From contig NZ_FTNI01000001.1 of the NCBI RefSeq assembly GCF_900156315.1, forward strand, positions 517,258 through 581,257: DNA of 64,000 nucleotides. The letters are read 5' to 3'. How positions within the stretch are numbered: position 1 is the stretch's first letter; every line of letters begins with the position of its first letter. Below, in pieces: positions 43,303-51,554 of the stretch. Both the position numbers and the translations under genes were made by a program. The notes beneath the pieces were generated by a model, which searched no databases, was not told where the DNA came from, and worked only from the letters and a program-made list of their open reading frames with translations. Origin of the DNA: Microbispora rosea (GTDB taxonomy: Bacteria; Actinomycetota; Actinomycetes; Streptosporangiales; Streptosporangiaceae).

Positions 43303-44178
43303 ATGGCAGGTGTGACGACCGGCCAGGAGACCGACCAGGGAAGCGAGGAGAGCGCCCCGAGCGGCTTCCAGGTGCACCTGGACGTCTTCGAGGGGCCGTT
43401 CGACCTGCTGCTCGGGTTGATCTCCAAGCACAAGCTGGACATCACCGAGGTGTCCCTGCACAAGGTCACCGACGAGTTCATCGCGTACATCCGGTCGCGG
43501 GGCCCGGAGTGGGACCTCGATCAGACGAGCCACTTCCTGCTCGTCGCGGCGACCCTCCTCGACCTCAAGGCGGCCCGGCTGCTGCCCACCGGAGAGGTGG
43601 AGGACGAGGAGGACCTCGCGCTGCTGGAGGCCCGCGACCTGCTGTTCGCGCGGCTGCTGCAGTATCGGGCGTACAAGGAGGTCGCGAAGATCTTCGCCGG
43701 CCGGATGGCGGAGGAGGCGCTGCGCTTCCCGCGCGCCGTCCCGATGGAGAAGCGCTTCGCCGACCTGCTGCCGGAACTCGTGCTCGGCATCGGGCCCGAG
43801 CAGCTCGCGAAGATCGCAGCGCGGGCCTTCACTCCCAAGGCCCCGCCGTCGGTGTCGGTCTCGCACATCTACCAACCGCTGGCCAGCGTCAGGGAGCAAG
43901 CCGCTATTCTTGTCGAGCGGCTGAGGCGGCTGCGCACGGCGACCTTCCGGGCGCTGACCGCCGACTGCGCGGGGACGTTCGAGATCGTCGCCCGCTTCCT
44001 GGCCGTCCTTGAGCTGTTCAGGGAGGCCGCGGTCTCCTTCGAACAGGTCGAACCGCTCGGTGACCTGTACGTCACCTGGACGGGAACCGCCGACGGCGAC
44101 GTCACGGTCGGTGACGACTACGACGAGGGCCGGCGCGAGGAACGGCCCGCCGAGGCGGCGGCCGCAGGGGACGAGTGA
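43303..44178 (+). CDS. scpA: Segregation and condensation protein A
   Basis: Kleisin subunit of the SMC-ScpAB condensin, 291 residues. FQVHLDVFEGPFDLLLGLISKHKLDITEVSLHKVTDEF is the conserved N-terminal SMC-binding domain. The C-terminal winged helix is FEIVARFLAVLELFREAAVSFEQ. An acidic tail (DYDEGRREERPAEAAAAGDE) follows. ATG 43303 is preceded by TAGGGG close by. The next gene, scpB, starts about 96 bases later. Confidence 0.96.
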   Translation: MAGVTTGQETDQGSEESAPSGFQVHLDVFEGPFDLLLGLISKHKLDITEVSLHKVTDEFIAYIRSRGPEWDLDQTSHFLLVAATLLDLKAARLLPTGEVEDEEDLALLEARDLLFARLLQYRAYKEVAKIFAGRMAEEALRFPRAVPMEKRFADLLPELVLGIGPEQLAKIAARAFTPKAPPSVSVSHIYQPLASVREQAAILVERLRRLRTATFRALTADCAGTFEIVARFLAVLELFREAAVSFEQVEPLGDLYVTWTGTADGDVTVGDDYDEGRREERPAEAAAAGDE

Positions 44179-44274
44179 GGCCGGCCATCCGGCCACGTCG
44201 ACCGAGGACGCCGAACCGGGGACGCCGGACGGACGGCCTGGCGGATGTATGACCCGCACGACGAGCGAGGAGCG

Positions 44275-44970
44275 ATGGAAGCGAGCGACACCCCCCGTGC
44301 CGGCGACGACCTCTCCGGCTCCGCCGGCGTTGTGACGGGGCAGGACGGCGGCGTGCTCGCGTCATCCGGCCTCGGGTCGCCGGAGCCGGCCTCCGCTGCC
44401 CGGGAGCCCGAGGCGGAGCCGCCCGTGGAGGGGCTCACGCTCACCGCCGCCCTCGAAGCGATCCTGATGGTGGTGGACGAACCGGTCGCCGAGGTGACCC
44501 TCGCGCAGGTGCTCGAACGTCCGACGGTGGAGATCGCCGCCGCGCTCCGCGCGCTGTCGGAGGAATACACGGCCGCCGGACGGGGTTTCGACCTTCGAGA
44601 GGTGGCCGGAGGCTGGCGCTTCTACACCAGGGCGGAATGCGCCGCGCTGGTGGAGAGGTTCGTCAGGGACGGCCAGCAGGCGCGGCTGACGCAGGCCGCG
44701 CTGGAGACCCTCGCCGTGGTCGCCTACCGGCAGCCGGTCAGCCGGGCCCGGGTGGCGGCGGTGCGTGGCGTGAGCAGCGACGGCGTCATGCGGACGCTGG
44801 TCGCACGTGGCCTCGTGGAAGAGGCCGGAACCGACCCGGAGAGCCAGGCAGTGCTCTACCGGACGACGAGTTACTTCCTGGAGAGACTGGGGCTGCGGAG
44901 CCTCGACGAGCTTCCCGAACTCGCCCCGTTCCTCCCGGACGACGTGGAAATTCTTGAGGAGCAGAAGTAG
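44275..44970 (+). CDS. scpB: Segregation and condensation protein B
   Basis: Winged-helix subunit of condensin, 231 residues from ATG 44275, with GAGGAGC just upstream; ATG 44245 is in frame but less likely. After a disordered acidic N-terminus, LTAALEAILMVVDEPVAEVTLAQVLE begins the first winged helix and LTQAALETLAVVAYRQPVSRARVAAVRGV the second. The C-terminus RSLDELPELAPFLPDD is the family signature. The stop codon shares one base with the GTG of rluB. Confidence 0.95.
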   Translation: MEASDTPRAGDDLSGSAGVVTGQDGGVLASSGLGSPEPASAAREPEAEPPVEGLTLTAALEAILMVVDEPVAEVTLAQVLERPTVEIAAALRALSEEYTAAGRGFDLREVAGGWRFYTRAECAALVERFVRDGQQARLTQAALETLAVVAYRQPVSRARVAAVRGVSSDGVMRTLVARGLVEEAGTDPESQAVLYRTTSYFLERLGLRSLDELPELAPFLPDDVEILEEQK

Positions 44971-46940
44971 TGGACAACAGGCGTGGCACCCCGTCCGGTG
45001 AGGGACGCGGTCGGAGCCGGAGCACCGGTCAGCAGGGCGCGAGCCCGCGTGGATCCCGTGGCGGATCCGGCGGCGGCTTCCGCCCCCAGGGCGACCGGCG
45101 CGGCGGTTCCCGCGTCCCTGGTTCCCGGTCCGGGTACGGTTTCGACTCCAGGTCCGGATCGAGGTCGGACTCCCGGTCCGACAGGCCGGACTCCAGGCGG
45201 TATCGCGACGAGGACGCCCCGCGCGGCGACCGGTACGGCGACCGCCGCGCAGGCGACGCCCGTGACGACCGGTTCCGCGGCCGTTCCGGTGACACCGGCC
45301 GTTACGGTGACACAGGTCGCCGCGACGCGCGCTCCGGCGGCGAGCGGTATCGCGACGACGCGCGGGCTCCGTTCCGTGCCGAGCGTGGCGGCTCTCGCGG
45401 CAGGTACGGCAAGCCCGAGGGCGGCCGTGACGGTGGCCGTGACGGCGGCCGCGGGTTCGACCGTGAGGGCGGCCGCGGGTTCGATCGCGACGGCGGCCGT
45501 GGCGGCGCACGTGGCTTCGACCGTGATCGCGGCGCGGGCCGGGAGCGCGGTGGCAGGGACACCTTCTCCGCCGACCGTCCCCCGTTCCGCACGGAGGGGG
45601 CCGGTTCGCGCGGCCGGTACGGCAGGCCGGAGGGCGGCCGGGACCGGTCGCGTGACCGTGACGGCGGTTACGAGTCGACTCGTGAGCCGAGGCGGACGGC
45701 CTTCCGCGACGAGGACCGCGGCGACCGCCGGACATGGAGCGAGCGCGGCGACAGGGATGCGCGCGGCGGACAGGGCGACCGTGACCAGCGGAGCGCACGT
45801 GGTGACCGTCAGCCCTGGAGCGGACGCGGCGACACGGATGCGCGGAGCGGACGTGGCGGCACGGATGCGCGGAGCACACGCGGCGACAGCGATGGGCGCG
45901 GCGGACGTGGCGAGCGGGATGCCCGGAGCGGGCGGCCCGAGCGCGGCGGCGACTTCCGCGCGGCGCGCGGCGGCGGCAGGGGCCGTACGGGCCGTGACGA
46001 GGTGCAGACGATCGGCCGCCTGGGCGGCGGGCGCGGCCGGCCCGGCGGCGGAGCCGGCGCGGGCTCGCGTGGCGCGGGGCGCCCCTCGGGAGGCTTCAAG
46101 AGCCCCGGCGCGAGCGGCCCGGTGAGCAACCCGTTCAAGACGTCCCGCCAGCCGCTGCGCGACCCGGACTTCTACGACGAGGACTACACCGACGAGCGCG
46201 ACACCACGGAGGTGCCGGGCGGGGAGCGGCTGCAGAAGGTCCTCGCCCAGGCCGGAGTGGCCAGCCGGCGCGCCTGCGAGGAGATGATCGGCGACGGCCG
46301 GGTGACGGTGGACGGGCAGACGGTGCGCCGTTTCGGCGCCCGCGTCGATCCCGCCAAGCAGGTCATCCACGTCGACGGCAAGCGCATCCCGACGTCCTCG
46401 GAGACCGTCTACTACGCGCTCAACAAGCCGATCGGCGTGGTGAGCACGATGGACGACCCCGATGGCAGGCCGTGCCTGAACGACTACGTGCAGGACCTCG
46501 CGCCGCGGCTGTTCCACGTGGGGCGTCTCGACACCGAGACCGAGGGACTGCTGCTGCTGACGAACGACGGCGAGCTCGCCCACCGGCTGACCCACCCGAG
46601 CTACGGCGTGCAGAAGAAGTACTGGGCCAAGGTGCCCGGCCCCATCCCGCGCGACCTGCACAAGGTGCTGCGCAAGGGCGTGGAGCTGGAGGACGGCCTG
46701 GCCAAGGTGGACGAGTTCCGGGTGGTGCAGGAGCACGGCCAGCAGGCGCTGGTCGAGGTCGTCCTGCACGAGGGCCGCAAGCACATCGTCCGGCGCATGC
46801 TGGAGGTGGTCGGGCACCGGGTGATCGACCTGGCCCGCATCGAGTTCGGCCCGGTCAAGCTCGGCCGGCTCAAGCCGGGGACCATCCGGACGCTCACCGT
46901 GCAGGAGATCGGTGAGCTGTACGCGGCGGTCGGCCTGTAG
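44970..46940 (+). CDS. rluB: Pseudouridine synthase RluB/RsuA type with a 410-residue RGG-rich N-terminal extension
   Basis: Modifies 23S rRNA uridine. The catalytic part starts near residue 417: S4 RNA-binding domain (GERLQKVLAQAGVASRRACEE) and RsuA/RluB domain with the nucleophile Asp in HVGRLDTETEGLLLLT, plus the ARIEFGPVKLGRLKPG end. In front lies an extremely Arg/Gly/Asp/Ser-rich tract of about 410 residues (for example RRGGSRVPGSRSGYGFDSRS and GGRDGGRDGGRGFDREGG) with internal repeats. It is certainly disordered and resembles RGG RNA-binding regions. GTG 44970 overlaps the scpB stop. An alternative frame over the same DNA (44983-46125) is Ala/Thr-rich and spurious. Confidence 0.93.
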   Translation: MDNRRGTPSGEGRGRSRSTGQQGASPRGSRGGSGGGFRPQGDRRGGSRVPGSRSGYGFDSRSGSRSDSRSDRPDSRRYRDEDAPRGDRYGDRRAGDARDDRFRGRSGDTGRYGDTGRRDARSGGERYRDDARAPFRAERGGSRGRYGKPEGGRDGGRDGGRGFDREGGRGFDRDGGRGGARGFDRDRGAGRERGGRDTFSADRPPFRTEGAGSRGRYGRPEGGRDRSRDRDGGYESTREPRRTAFRDEDRGDRRTWSERGDRDARGGQGDRDQRSARGDRQPWSGRGDTDARSGRGGTDARSTRGDSDGRGGRGERDARSGRPERGGDFRAARGGGRGRTGRDEVQTIGRLGGGRGRPGGGAGAGSRGAGRPSGGFKSPGASGPVSNPFKTSRQPLRDPDFYDEDYTDERDTTEVPGGERLQKVLAQAGVASRRACEEMIGDGRVTVDGQTVRRFGARVDPAKQVIHVDGKRIPTSSETVYYALNKPIGVVSTMDDPDGRPCLNDYVQDLAPRLFHVGRLDTETEGLLLLTNDGELAHRLTHPSYGVQKKYWAKVPGPIPRDLHKVLRKGVELEDGLAKVDEFRVVQEHGQQALVEVVLHEGRKHIVRRMLEVVGHRVIDLARIEFGPVKLGRLKPGTIRTLTVQEIGELYAAVGL

Positions 46941-46998
46941 CCTTTCCGCGCGGCGGGCGAAAGCCGCAAGCCGGGCAGAATTGGCTGAAGCACGTAGA

Positions 46999-47037
46999 TG
47001 GGCCGGGCTCGTCTCCGCAGGAGACCGGTCCGGCCCA
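46999..47037 (+). promoter_or_regulatory. Hairpin in the aroH leader
   Basis: tgggccgg (46999-47006) pairs with ccggccca (47030-47037), and inside it gtctcc (47011-47016) pairs with ggagac (47020-47025), separated by a symmetric 4x4 internal loop. It ends 17 bases before the aroH ATG, next to the ribosome-binding site GAGAGGGGA. No leader peptide rich in aromatic codons was found, so classical attenuation is not supported. Confidence 0.55.
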
Positions 47038-47053
47038 GCGAGAGGGGAACGAC

Positions 47054-47413
47054 ATGGTGCGGGCGATTCGCGGAGCCATCCAGGTCGACGGCAACGATCG
47101 TGACGCGATCCTCGCCGGGACGACCGAGCTGGTGACCGAGGTGATGGGGCGCAACCACCTCACGACCGACGACGTCATCAGCGTGATCTTCACGTGCACG
47201 CCCGACCTCACCGCCGAGTTCCCCGCGCTGGCCGCGCGCAAGCTCGGGTTCCACGACGTGCCCCTCATCTGCGCGACGGAGATCAACGTGCCGGGCGCGC
47301 TTCCGCACGTGGTGCGGCTGATGGCCCACGTGCAGACCGATCGCCCCCGGCAGGAGATCCAGCACGTGTACCTGCGCGGCGCCGTGGCGCTGCGCGTGGA
47401 CATCGCCCAGTGA
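47054..47413 (+). CDS. aroH: Chorismate mutase, AroH type
   Basis: Converts chorismate to prephenate for Phe and Tyr synthesis. The 119-residue monofunctional trimeric form is recognised by MVRAIRGAIQVDGNDRDAI, LTTDDVISVIFTCTPDLTAEFPALAARKLG and the C-terminal IQHVYLRGAVALRVD. GAGGGGA precedes ATG 47054. It directly precedes tyrA, the next step to tyrosine, with a 158-base gap containing GGCGTC-ACCC-type short repeats. Confidence 0.96.
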   Translation: MVRAIRGAIQVDGNDRDAILAGTTELVTEVMGRNHLTTDDVISVIFTCTPDLTAEFPALAARKLGFHDVPLICATEINVPGALPHVVRLMAHVQTDRPRQEIQHVYLRGAVALRVDIAQ

Positions 47414-47571
47414 GCATCGCCCATAGGCGTCGCCCGTCGGACATCTCCCGGTAGGCGTCACCCGGCAGGACCACGCCGGCATGGCGGGAGCCGGCGGACC
47501 AACCACAATCCACCCACGAGACATCCGTCGCGGGACAGCGCACCTGAGCCGGCGATGGCAGGAAGAACACG

Positions 47572-48666
47572 ATGACTCCCATCGAGGACGCCGAGATCGG
47601 CAGTGTGGTCGTTGTCGGGACGGGCCTCATCGGCACGTCGATCGCACTGGCGCTGCGGCAGCGGGACGTGCGGGTCTTCCTGGCCGACCGGGACGCGGGA
47701 GCCGTACGGCTCGCGCGGGAGCTGGGTGCGGGGGAGGACTGGACCGGCGAGCAGCGGGTGGATATCGCGGTCGTCGCCGTGCCGCCCCAGTTCGTCGCGC
47801 AGCAACTGCTCGACCTGCAAAAGCGCGACAGCGCCCGCTTCTACACCGACGTGGCGAGCGTGAAGGCGCTCCCGCTGGCTCAGGCCGCCCAGCTCGGCTG
47901 CGACCTGACGACGTACGTCGCGGGGCATCCGCTGGCGGGTCGCGAGCGGTCCGGCCCGGCGGCGGCCCGCGCCGACCTGTTCCTCGGCCGTCCCTGGGCG
48001 TACTGCCCGACGGACGAGGCGTCCCCGCAGGCGGTTGACGCGGTGGAGCGGCTGATCTCGCTGTGCGGCGGCAACGCCGTGCGGCTGGACGCGACCGAGC
48101 ACGATCGCGCCGTCGCGGTCGTCTCGCACGCCCCGCACGTGACGGCCGCCGCGGTTGCGGCCCGGCTGGCGGAGGCGTCGGAGACGGCCCTCGGGCTGTC
48201 GGGGCAGGGCGTGCGCGACGTGACCCGCATCGCCGCCAGCGACCCCGCGCTGTGGACCGGCATCCTCGAGGGCAACGCGCTGCCCGTCGCCGAGGTGCTG
48301 GAGGCGCTCGTGGCCGACCTGAGCGCCGCCGCCGGCTCGCTGCGCGCGCTGGCGGGCGACGGCGCGGCCATGGGGCAGGTCACCGACCTCCTGTCGCGCG
48401 GTGTGCGGGGGACCGGCAGGATCCCCGGCAAGCACGGCGGCCCGGCGCGCACGTACGCGGTGGTCCAGGTGCTCATCGGCGACCGTCCGGGCGAGCTGGC
48501 CCGCCTGGTCCAGGCCGCGGGCGAGACGGGCGTCAACATCGAGGACATCCGCCTGGAGCACGCCACCGGGCTGGAGCTCGGCGCGGCCGAGCTGTACGTC
48601 CGGCCGGAGGCGGCGGAGACGCTCACCGAAGGCCTGCGCGAGCGCGGCTGGCAGGTGCCGAGCTGA
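47572..48666 (+). CDS. tyrA: Prephenate dehydrogenase with C-terminal ACT domain
   Basis: Oxidative decarboxylation of prephenate to 4-hydroxyphenylpyruvate, 364 residues. The NAD site is VVVVGTGLIGTSIALAL; VASVKALPL and YVAGHPLAGRERSGP contain the catalytic region (His in GHPLAG); SHAPHVTAAAV follows. The C-terminal ACT domain (YAVVQVLIGDRPGELARLVQAAG) suggests allosteric feedback by tyrosine. AGGAAG precedes ATG 47572. Its last 44 bases overlap the 3' end of the convergent MFS gene. Confidence 0.95.
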   Translation: MTPIEDAEIGSVVVVGTGLIGTSIALALRQRDVRVFLADRDAGAVRLARELGAGEDWTGEQRVDIAVVAVPPQFVAQQLLDLQKRDSARFYTDVASVKALPLAQAAQLGCDLTTYVAGHPLAGRERSGPAAARADLFLGRPWAYCPTDEASPQAVDAVERLISLCGGNAVRLDATEHDRAVAVVSHAPHVTAAAVAARLAEASETALGLSGQGVRDVTRIAASDPALWTGILEGNALPVAEVLEALVADLSAAAGSLRALAGDGAAMGQVTDLLSRGVRGTGRIPGKHGGPARTYAVVQVLIGDRPGELARLVQAAGETGVNIEDIRLEHATGLELGAAELYVRPEAAETLTEGLRERGWQVPS

Positions 48667-50248
48667 CCCGGTCTCCCGAGGGGGCCGGTGACGTCCTGGC
48701 GACCACCGGCTCCGGCTCCGGTCCCGGTTCTGGTTCAGGGCCGGGAGCGGGGGCCGGGGCGGGAGCGATGTAGCGGCGCAGGTCGGGGATCGCCCAGGTG
48801 ATCGCCGCCACGGTGACCACGGTGAGCAGCCCGCCCGCGCAGATGACGAGGCGTGGGCCGTACAGCACGCCGCCGGCGGCGGCGTCGTGGAGGTGCGCGC
48901 CGGTGAGGTCGTGTAAGTGCGCGCTGGCGGAAGCGTGCAGCAGGTTCGCGATCTGCGGCCCTCCGACGAGCACGACGGTGAGCGCGCCCTGCACGCGCCC
49001 GCGTACGGCGTCGTCGGTGTGCGCCTGCGTGATCGTGGTGCGGAAGGCGCTCAGCACGCAGTTGACCGCGCCGCCGAGCGCGAGTGCCGCCAGCGCGATC
49101 CACAGCTCGGCGGCCAGGCCGACGAGCACGACGGCGATTCCCCAGGCGACGGCGGCGCCCGCCACCAGGGCGCCATGGCGTCGAGCACGGGTGAACGTGC
49201 CCGACAGCAGCCCGGCCACGACGACCCCGGCGGGGTAGGCCGCGTAGAGCAGTCCCGTCTCCGGGCCGCCCCCGGCCGTGCCGCCGAAGACGTCACGGGC
49301 CAGCTCGGGGAACAGCGCCGACGGCATGCCGAAGACCATGGCCGCGAGGTCCACGGCCAGCACCGCCACGAGCAGCCTGTCGGCCGCCAGGTAGCGGAAC
49401 CCGGCAAGCATCCGGCCGGCCGCCGAGGAGCCCCGACCGCCGCCCCTCACGCCCGCCATTCCCCCCGCGCCCGCCATTCCCCCCGCGCCCGCCATTCCCC
49501 CTGCGCCCGCGGTGCCCGCCGCGTTCGTCATGCCCTCCGCGCCCGAGGGGGTGGCCGCCGCGTCCTGCGTGCCCGCCGCAGGAGGCGGCGGCAGCGGCGG
49601 CAACGGCGGCAACATGGCGACGGCCCACACCACGGCGAGCAGAGCGACGGCGTCGAACAGGCACAGCGTGCCGAGCCCCACGACCGGGACCAGCACACCG
49701 GCGAGCATCGGCCCCAGGACCGACCCGCCGTAGCGGACCAGCGAGCTGAGGCTGTTGGCCGCGGGTAGCAGCTCGGCCGGGACGAGCCGGGGCACGGTGC
49801 TCCCCGTCGTCGTCAGCACCGTCCCGTACGTCAGCCCCTGGAAGGCCACCGCCACCAGCAGGACGGGAACGGAGCGGCCGCCCAGGACCGCCTGGAGCCA
49901 CAGCGCCGCGTACGTCAGCGCCAGGCCGAGATCGGCGGCCAGCAGCATCGTCCGCCGGTCCATCACGTCGGCGCGGGCGCCGCTCCACACCGCCGCCGCG
50001 ATCAGCGCGGCGAACGACACCCCTGCGGCGGCTCCCACGGCCCCAGACGAGCCGGTGACCGTGAACAGCTGCGTCGGCACCGCGACCACGCTGAAGGACC
50101 CGCCCACGGCACAGATCACCGAGGCGGTCCACATCCGGCGGAACGCCGGGATGGCCAGCGGCCGCCAGTCGACGGTGAAGGCCCGGACGGAGGTCGGTCC
50201 GGGGGAACGGGGGGCAGAGCGGGGCTGCCGCACCGTCGTGGCGCTCAT
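48623..50248 (-). CDS. MFS exporter (EntS-like) with low-complexity linker
   Basis: A 541-residue major-facilitator protein. It starts at ATG 50248, overlapping the MerR-PP2C stop by 4 bases. FTVDWRPLAIPAFRRMWTASVICAVGGSF is the start typical of the enterobactin-exporter-like group. The central cytoplasmic loop is expanded by Pro and Gly/Ala/Met-rich sequence (PPLPPLPPPPAAG, then MAGAGG three times from an 18-base tandem repeat at 49451-49504). The C-terminus ends in Pro-Glu repeats (GPEPEPGPEPEP). The 3' end overlaps tyrA by 44 bases. Substrate unknown; a siderophore or drug is possible. Confidence 0.87.
   Translation of the reverse strand: MSATTVRQPRSAPRSPGPTSVRAFTVDWRPLAIPAFRRMWTASVICAVGGSFSVVAVPTQLFTVTGSSGAVGAAAGVSFAALIAAAVWSGARADVMDRRTMLLAADLGLALTYAALWLQAVLGGRSVPVLLVAVAFQGLTYGTVLTTTGSTVPRLVPAELLPAANSLSSLVRYGGSVLGPMLAGVLVPVVGLGTLCLFDAVALLAVVWAVAMLPPLPPLPPPPAAGTQDAAATPSGAEGMTNAAGTAGAGGMAGAGGMAGAGGMAGVRGGGRGSSAAGRMLAGFRYLAADRLLVAVLAVDLAAMVFGMPSALFPELARDVFGGTAGGGPETGLLYAAYPAGVVVAGLLSGTFTRARRHGALVAGAAVAWGIAVVLVGLAAELWIALAALALGGAVNCVLSAFRTTITQAHTDDAVRGRVQGALTVVLVGGPQIANLLHASASAHLHDLTGAHLHDAAAGGVLYGPRLVICAGGLLTVVTVAAITWAIPDLRRYIAPAPAPAPGPEPEPGPEPEPVVARTSPAPSGDRVSSAPASRARAGLR
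49451..49504. repeat. 18-base tandem repeat x3 inside the MFS gene
   Basis: gcccgccattccccccgc occurs at 49451-49468 and 49469-49486 and, with one change, at 49487-49504. On the coding (minus) strand it encodes repeated Met-Ala-Gly-Ala-Gly-Gly in the central loop. In-frame length variation between strains would be expected. Confidence 0.9.
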
Positions 50249-51411
50249 CGCGCGGCCCCGGTCTCGCCGGCGGCCATGGGATCCTCGGAATCCGCCACCG
50301 AATCCGCCGCCGCGTCCGCCACCGAAGCCGCCGGAGTGCCGGCTATCACGTCCGCGACCACGCAGGCCACGTTGTCGGGGGCTCCGGCGGCGTACGCCAG
50401 GTCGATCAGCTCGTCGACGACCTGCTGCGGACCGCCGGGGCCGGCGAGCGTCTCACGCAGGACGCGGGCCGGCACGACAGCGGGCAGCCCGTCCGTGCAG
50501 AGCAGGTAACGGTCGCCGGCGACGGCCTCGCGCATCGACAGGTCGGGCAGGCAGGACCCCGCGCCGGTCAGCGCGCGGACGAGAAGCGAGCGCCTCGGGT
50601 GGGAGACGGCCTCCTCCGGGGTGAGCCGGCCCTCGTCGATCAACGACTGGACGTACGAGTGGTCGTGGGTGATCTGGAACAGCCCTCCGCCGCGGAACAG
50701 GTACGCCCGGCTGTCGCCGATGTGCACGAGTGCCGGTCGCGACCCGGTCCACACGAGCGCGGTCAGCGTGGTGACCGCCTCTCCTGAGGGCGTCGAGGCG
50801 GCGATGTCCCGGATCGTCCGCTCGGCGTCGCCGACGGCGTCGGCGATCGCGCCGAGCAGGTCCTCGGCGGGCGCCGGCAGGGTCTGCAGGCGCTTGAGCG
50901 CGCCGACGGCCGCCGCGCTCGCGCGGTCGCCGCCCGGGCCGCGCATCCCGTCGGCCACCGCCAGCAACCGCTCGCCGGCGTACGCGATGTCCTCGTTGCT
51001 CGTCCGCACCGGCCCCGGCTCCGACCGGGCGGCGTAACGGATCCCCAGCATCGTCGTGGCGTCCTCCACGGTGCTCCCCCTTCCCGACAGGTGGTCGACG
51101 AGTAAGGAGGCGAGCCGGCCCCGGGACCGGGTCTCGGCGGTGACCTGCCGCCAATAGGCGGCCACCTCCTCGGCCGCGTCCTGCGCGGGCAGGTCGCACA
51201 CCCGCCGGATGCGCGCCAGCGGCATGCCGAGCCGCCGCAGCCGGGCGATCAGGCGGGCCCGCTCCAGCTGGGCCGGGTCGTAGTAGCGGTAACCCGACTC
51301 GCCGTCCACCGCCGCAGGCCGTAGCAGCCCGGCCTCGTCGTAGAGCCGCAACGCCTTGGGCGACAGCCTGGCGGCCCGTGCGAACGTCCCGATGGTCAGC
51401 AGCTCCCGCAC
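50245..51411 (-). CDS. MerR HTH - PP2C phosphatase fusion
   Basis: A 388-residue fusion from GTG 51411 (GGAGGAGC just upstream). Residues 1-75 are a MerR DNA-binding domain (LLTIGTFARAARLSPKALRLYDEAGLL, ESGYRYYDPAQLERARLI), and about 75-125 a short helix. From about 135 follows a PP2C-type Ser/Thr phosphatase with its metal aspartates: RTSNEDIAYAG, LLAVADGMRGPGGDRAS, VHIGDSRAYLFRGGG, YLLCTDGLPAVV and APDNVACVVADV. The C-terminus is an Ala/Asp-rich tail. It is coupled to the MFS exporter by a 4-base overlap, so transcription control and dephosphorylation may be joined in one regulator of export. Confidence 0.88.
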   Translation of the reverse strand: MRELLTIGTFARAARLSPKALRLYDEAGLLRPAAVDGESGYRYYDPAQLERARLIARLRRLGMPLARIRRVCDLPAQDAAEEVAAYWRQVTAETRSRGRLASLLVDHLSGRGSTVEDATTMLGIRYAARSEPGPVRTSNEDIAYAGERLLAVADGMRGPGGDRASAAAVGALKRLQTLPAPAEDLLGAIADAVGDAERTIRDIAASTPSGEAVTTLTALVWTGSRPALVHIGDSRAYLFRGGGLFQITHDHSYVQSLIDEGRLTPEEAVSHPRRSLLVRALTGAGSCLPDLSMREAVAGDRYLLCTDGLPAVVPARVLRETLAGPGGPQQVVDELIDLAYAAGAPDNVACVVADVIAGTPAASVADAAADSVADSEDPMAAGETGAAR

Positions 51412-51554
51412 CGCTCCTCCTCGTCCCGGCCTCCGTGGCCGGTGCCGATGATGCTGGGGCTTCACCCAGGGGCAAGGTCAACACGCCGGGGAAGCCGCAC
51501 GGGATGCGCAGGGGCCCGGGACGAGGGCGGTGCCGGTGGGCGGATGGCCCGTTC

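Noticed and set aside
44983..46125. 380-codon Ala/Thr/Val-rich frame inside rluB
   Set aside because: It overlaps the low-complexity tail in another frame. The rluB frame alone joins scpB by a stop/start overlap and runs into the enzyme domain.
46998..47053. Phe/Tyr attenuator peptide before aroH
   Set aside because: The only ATG frame there lacks aromatic codons and runs past the aroH start without a stop. The hairpin has no U-tract.
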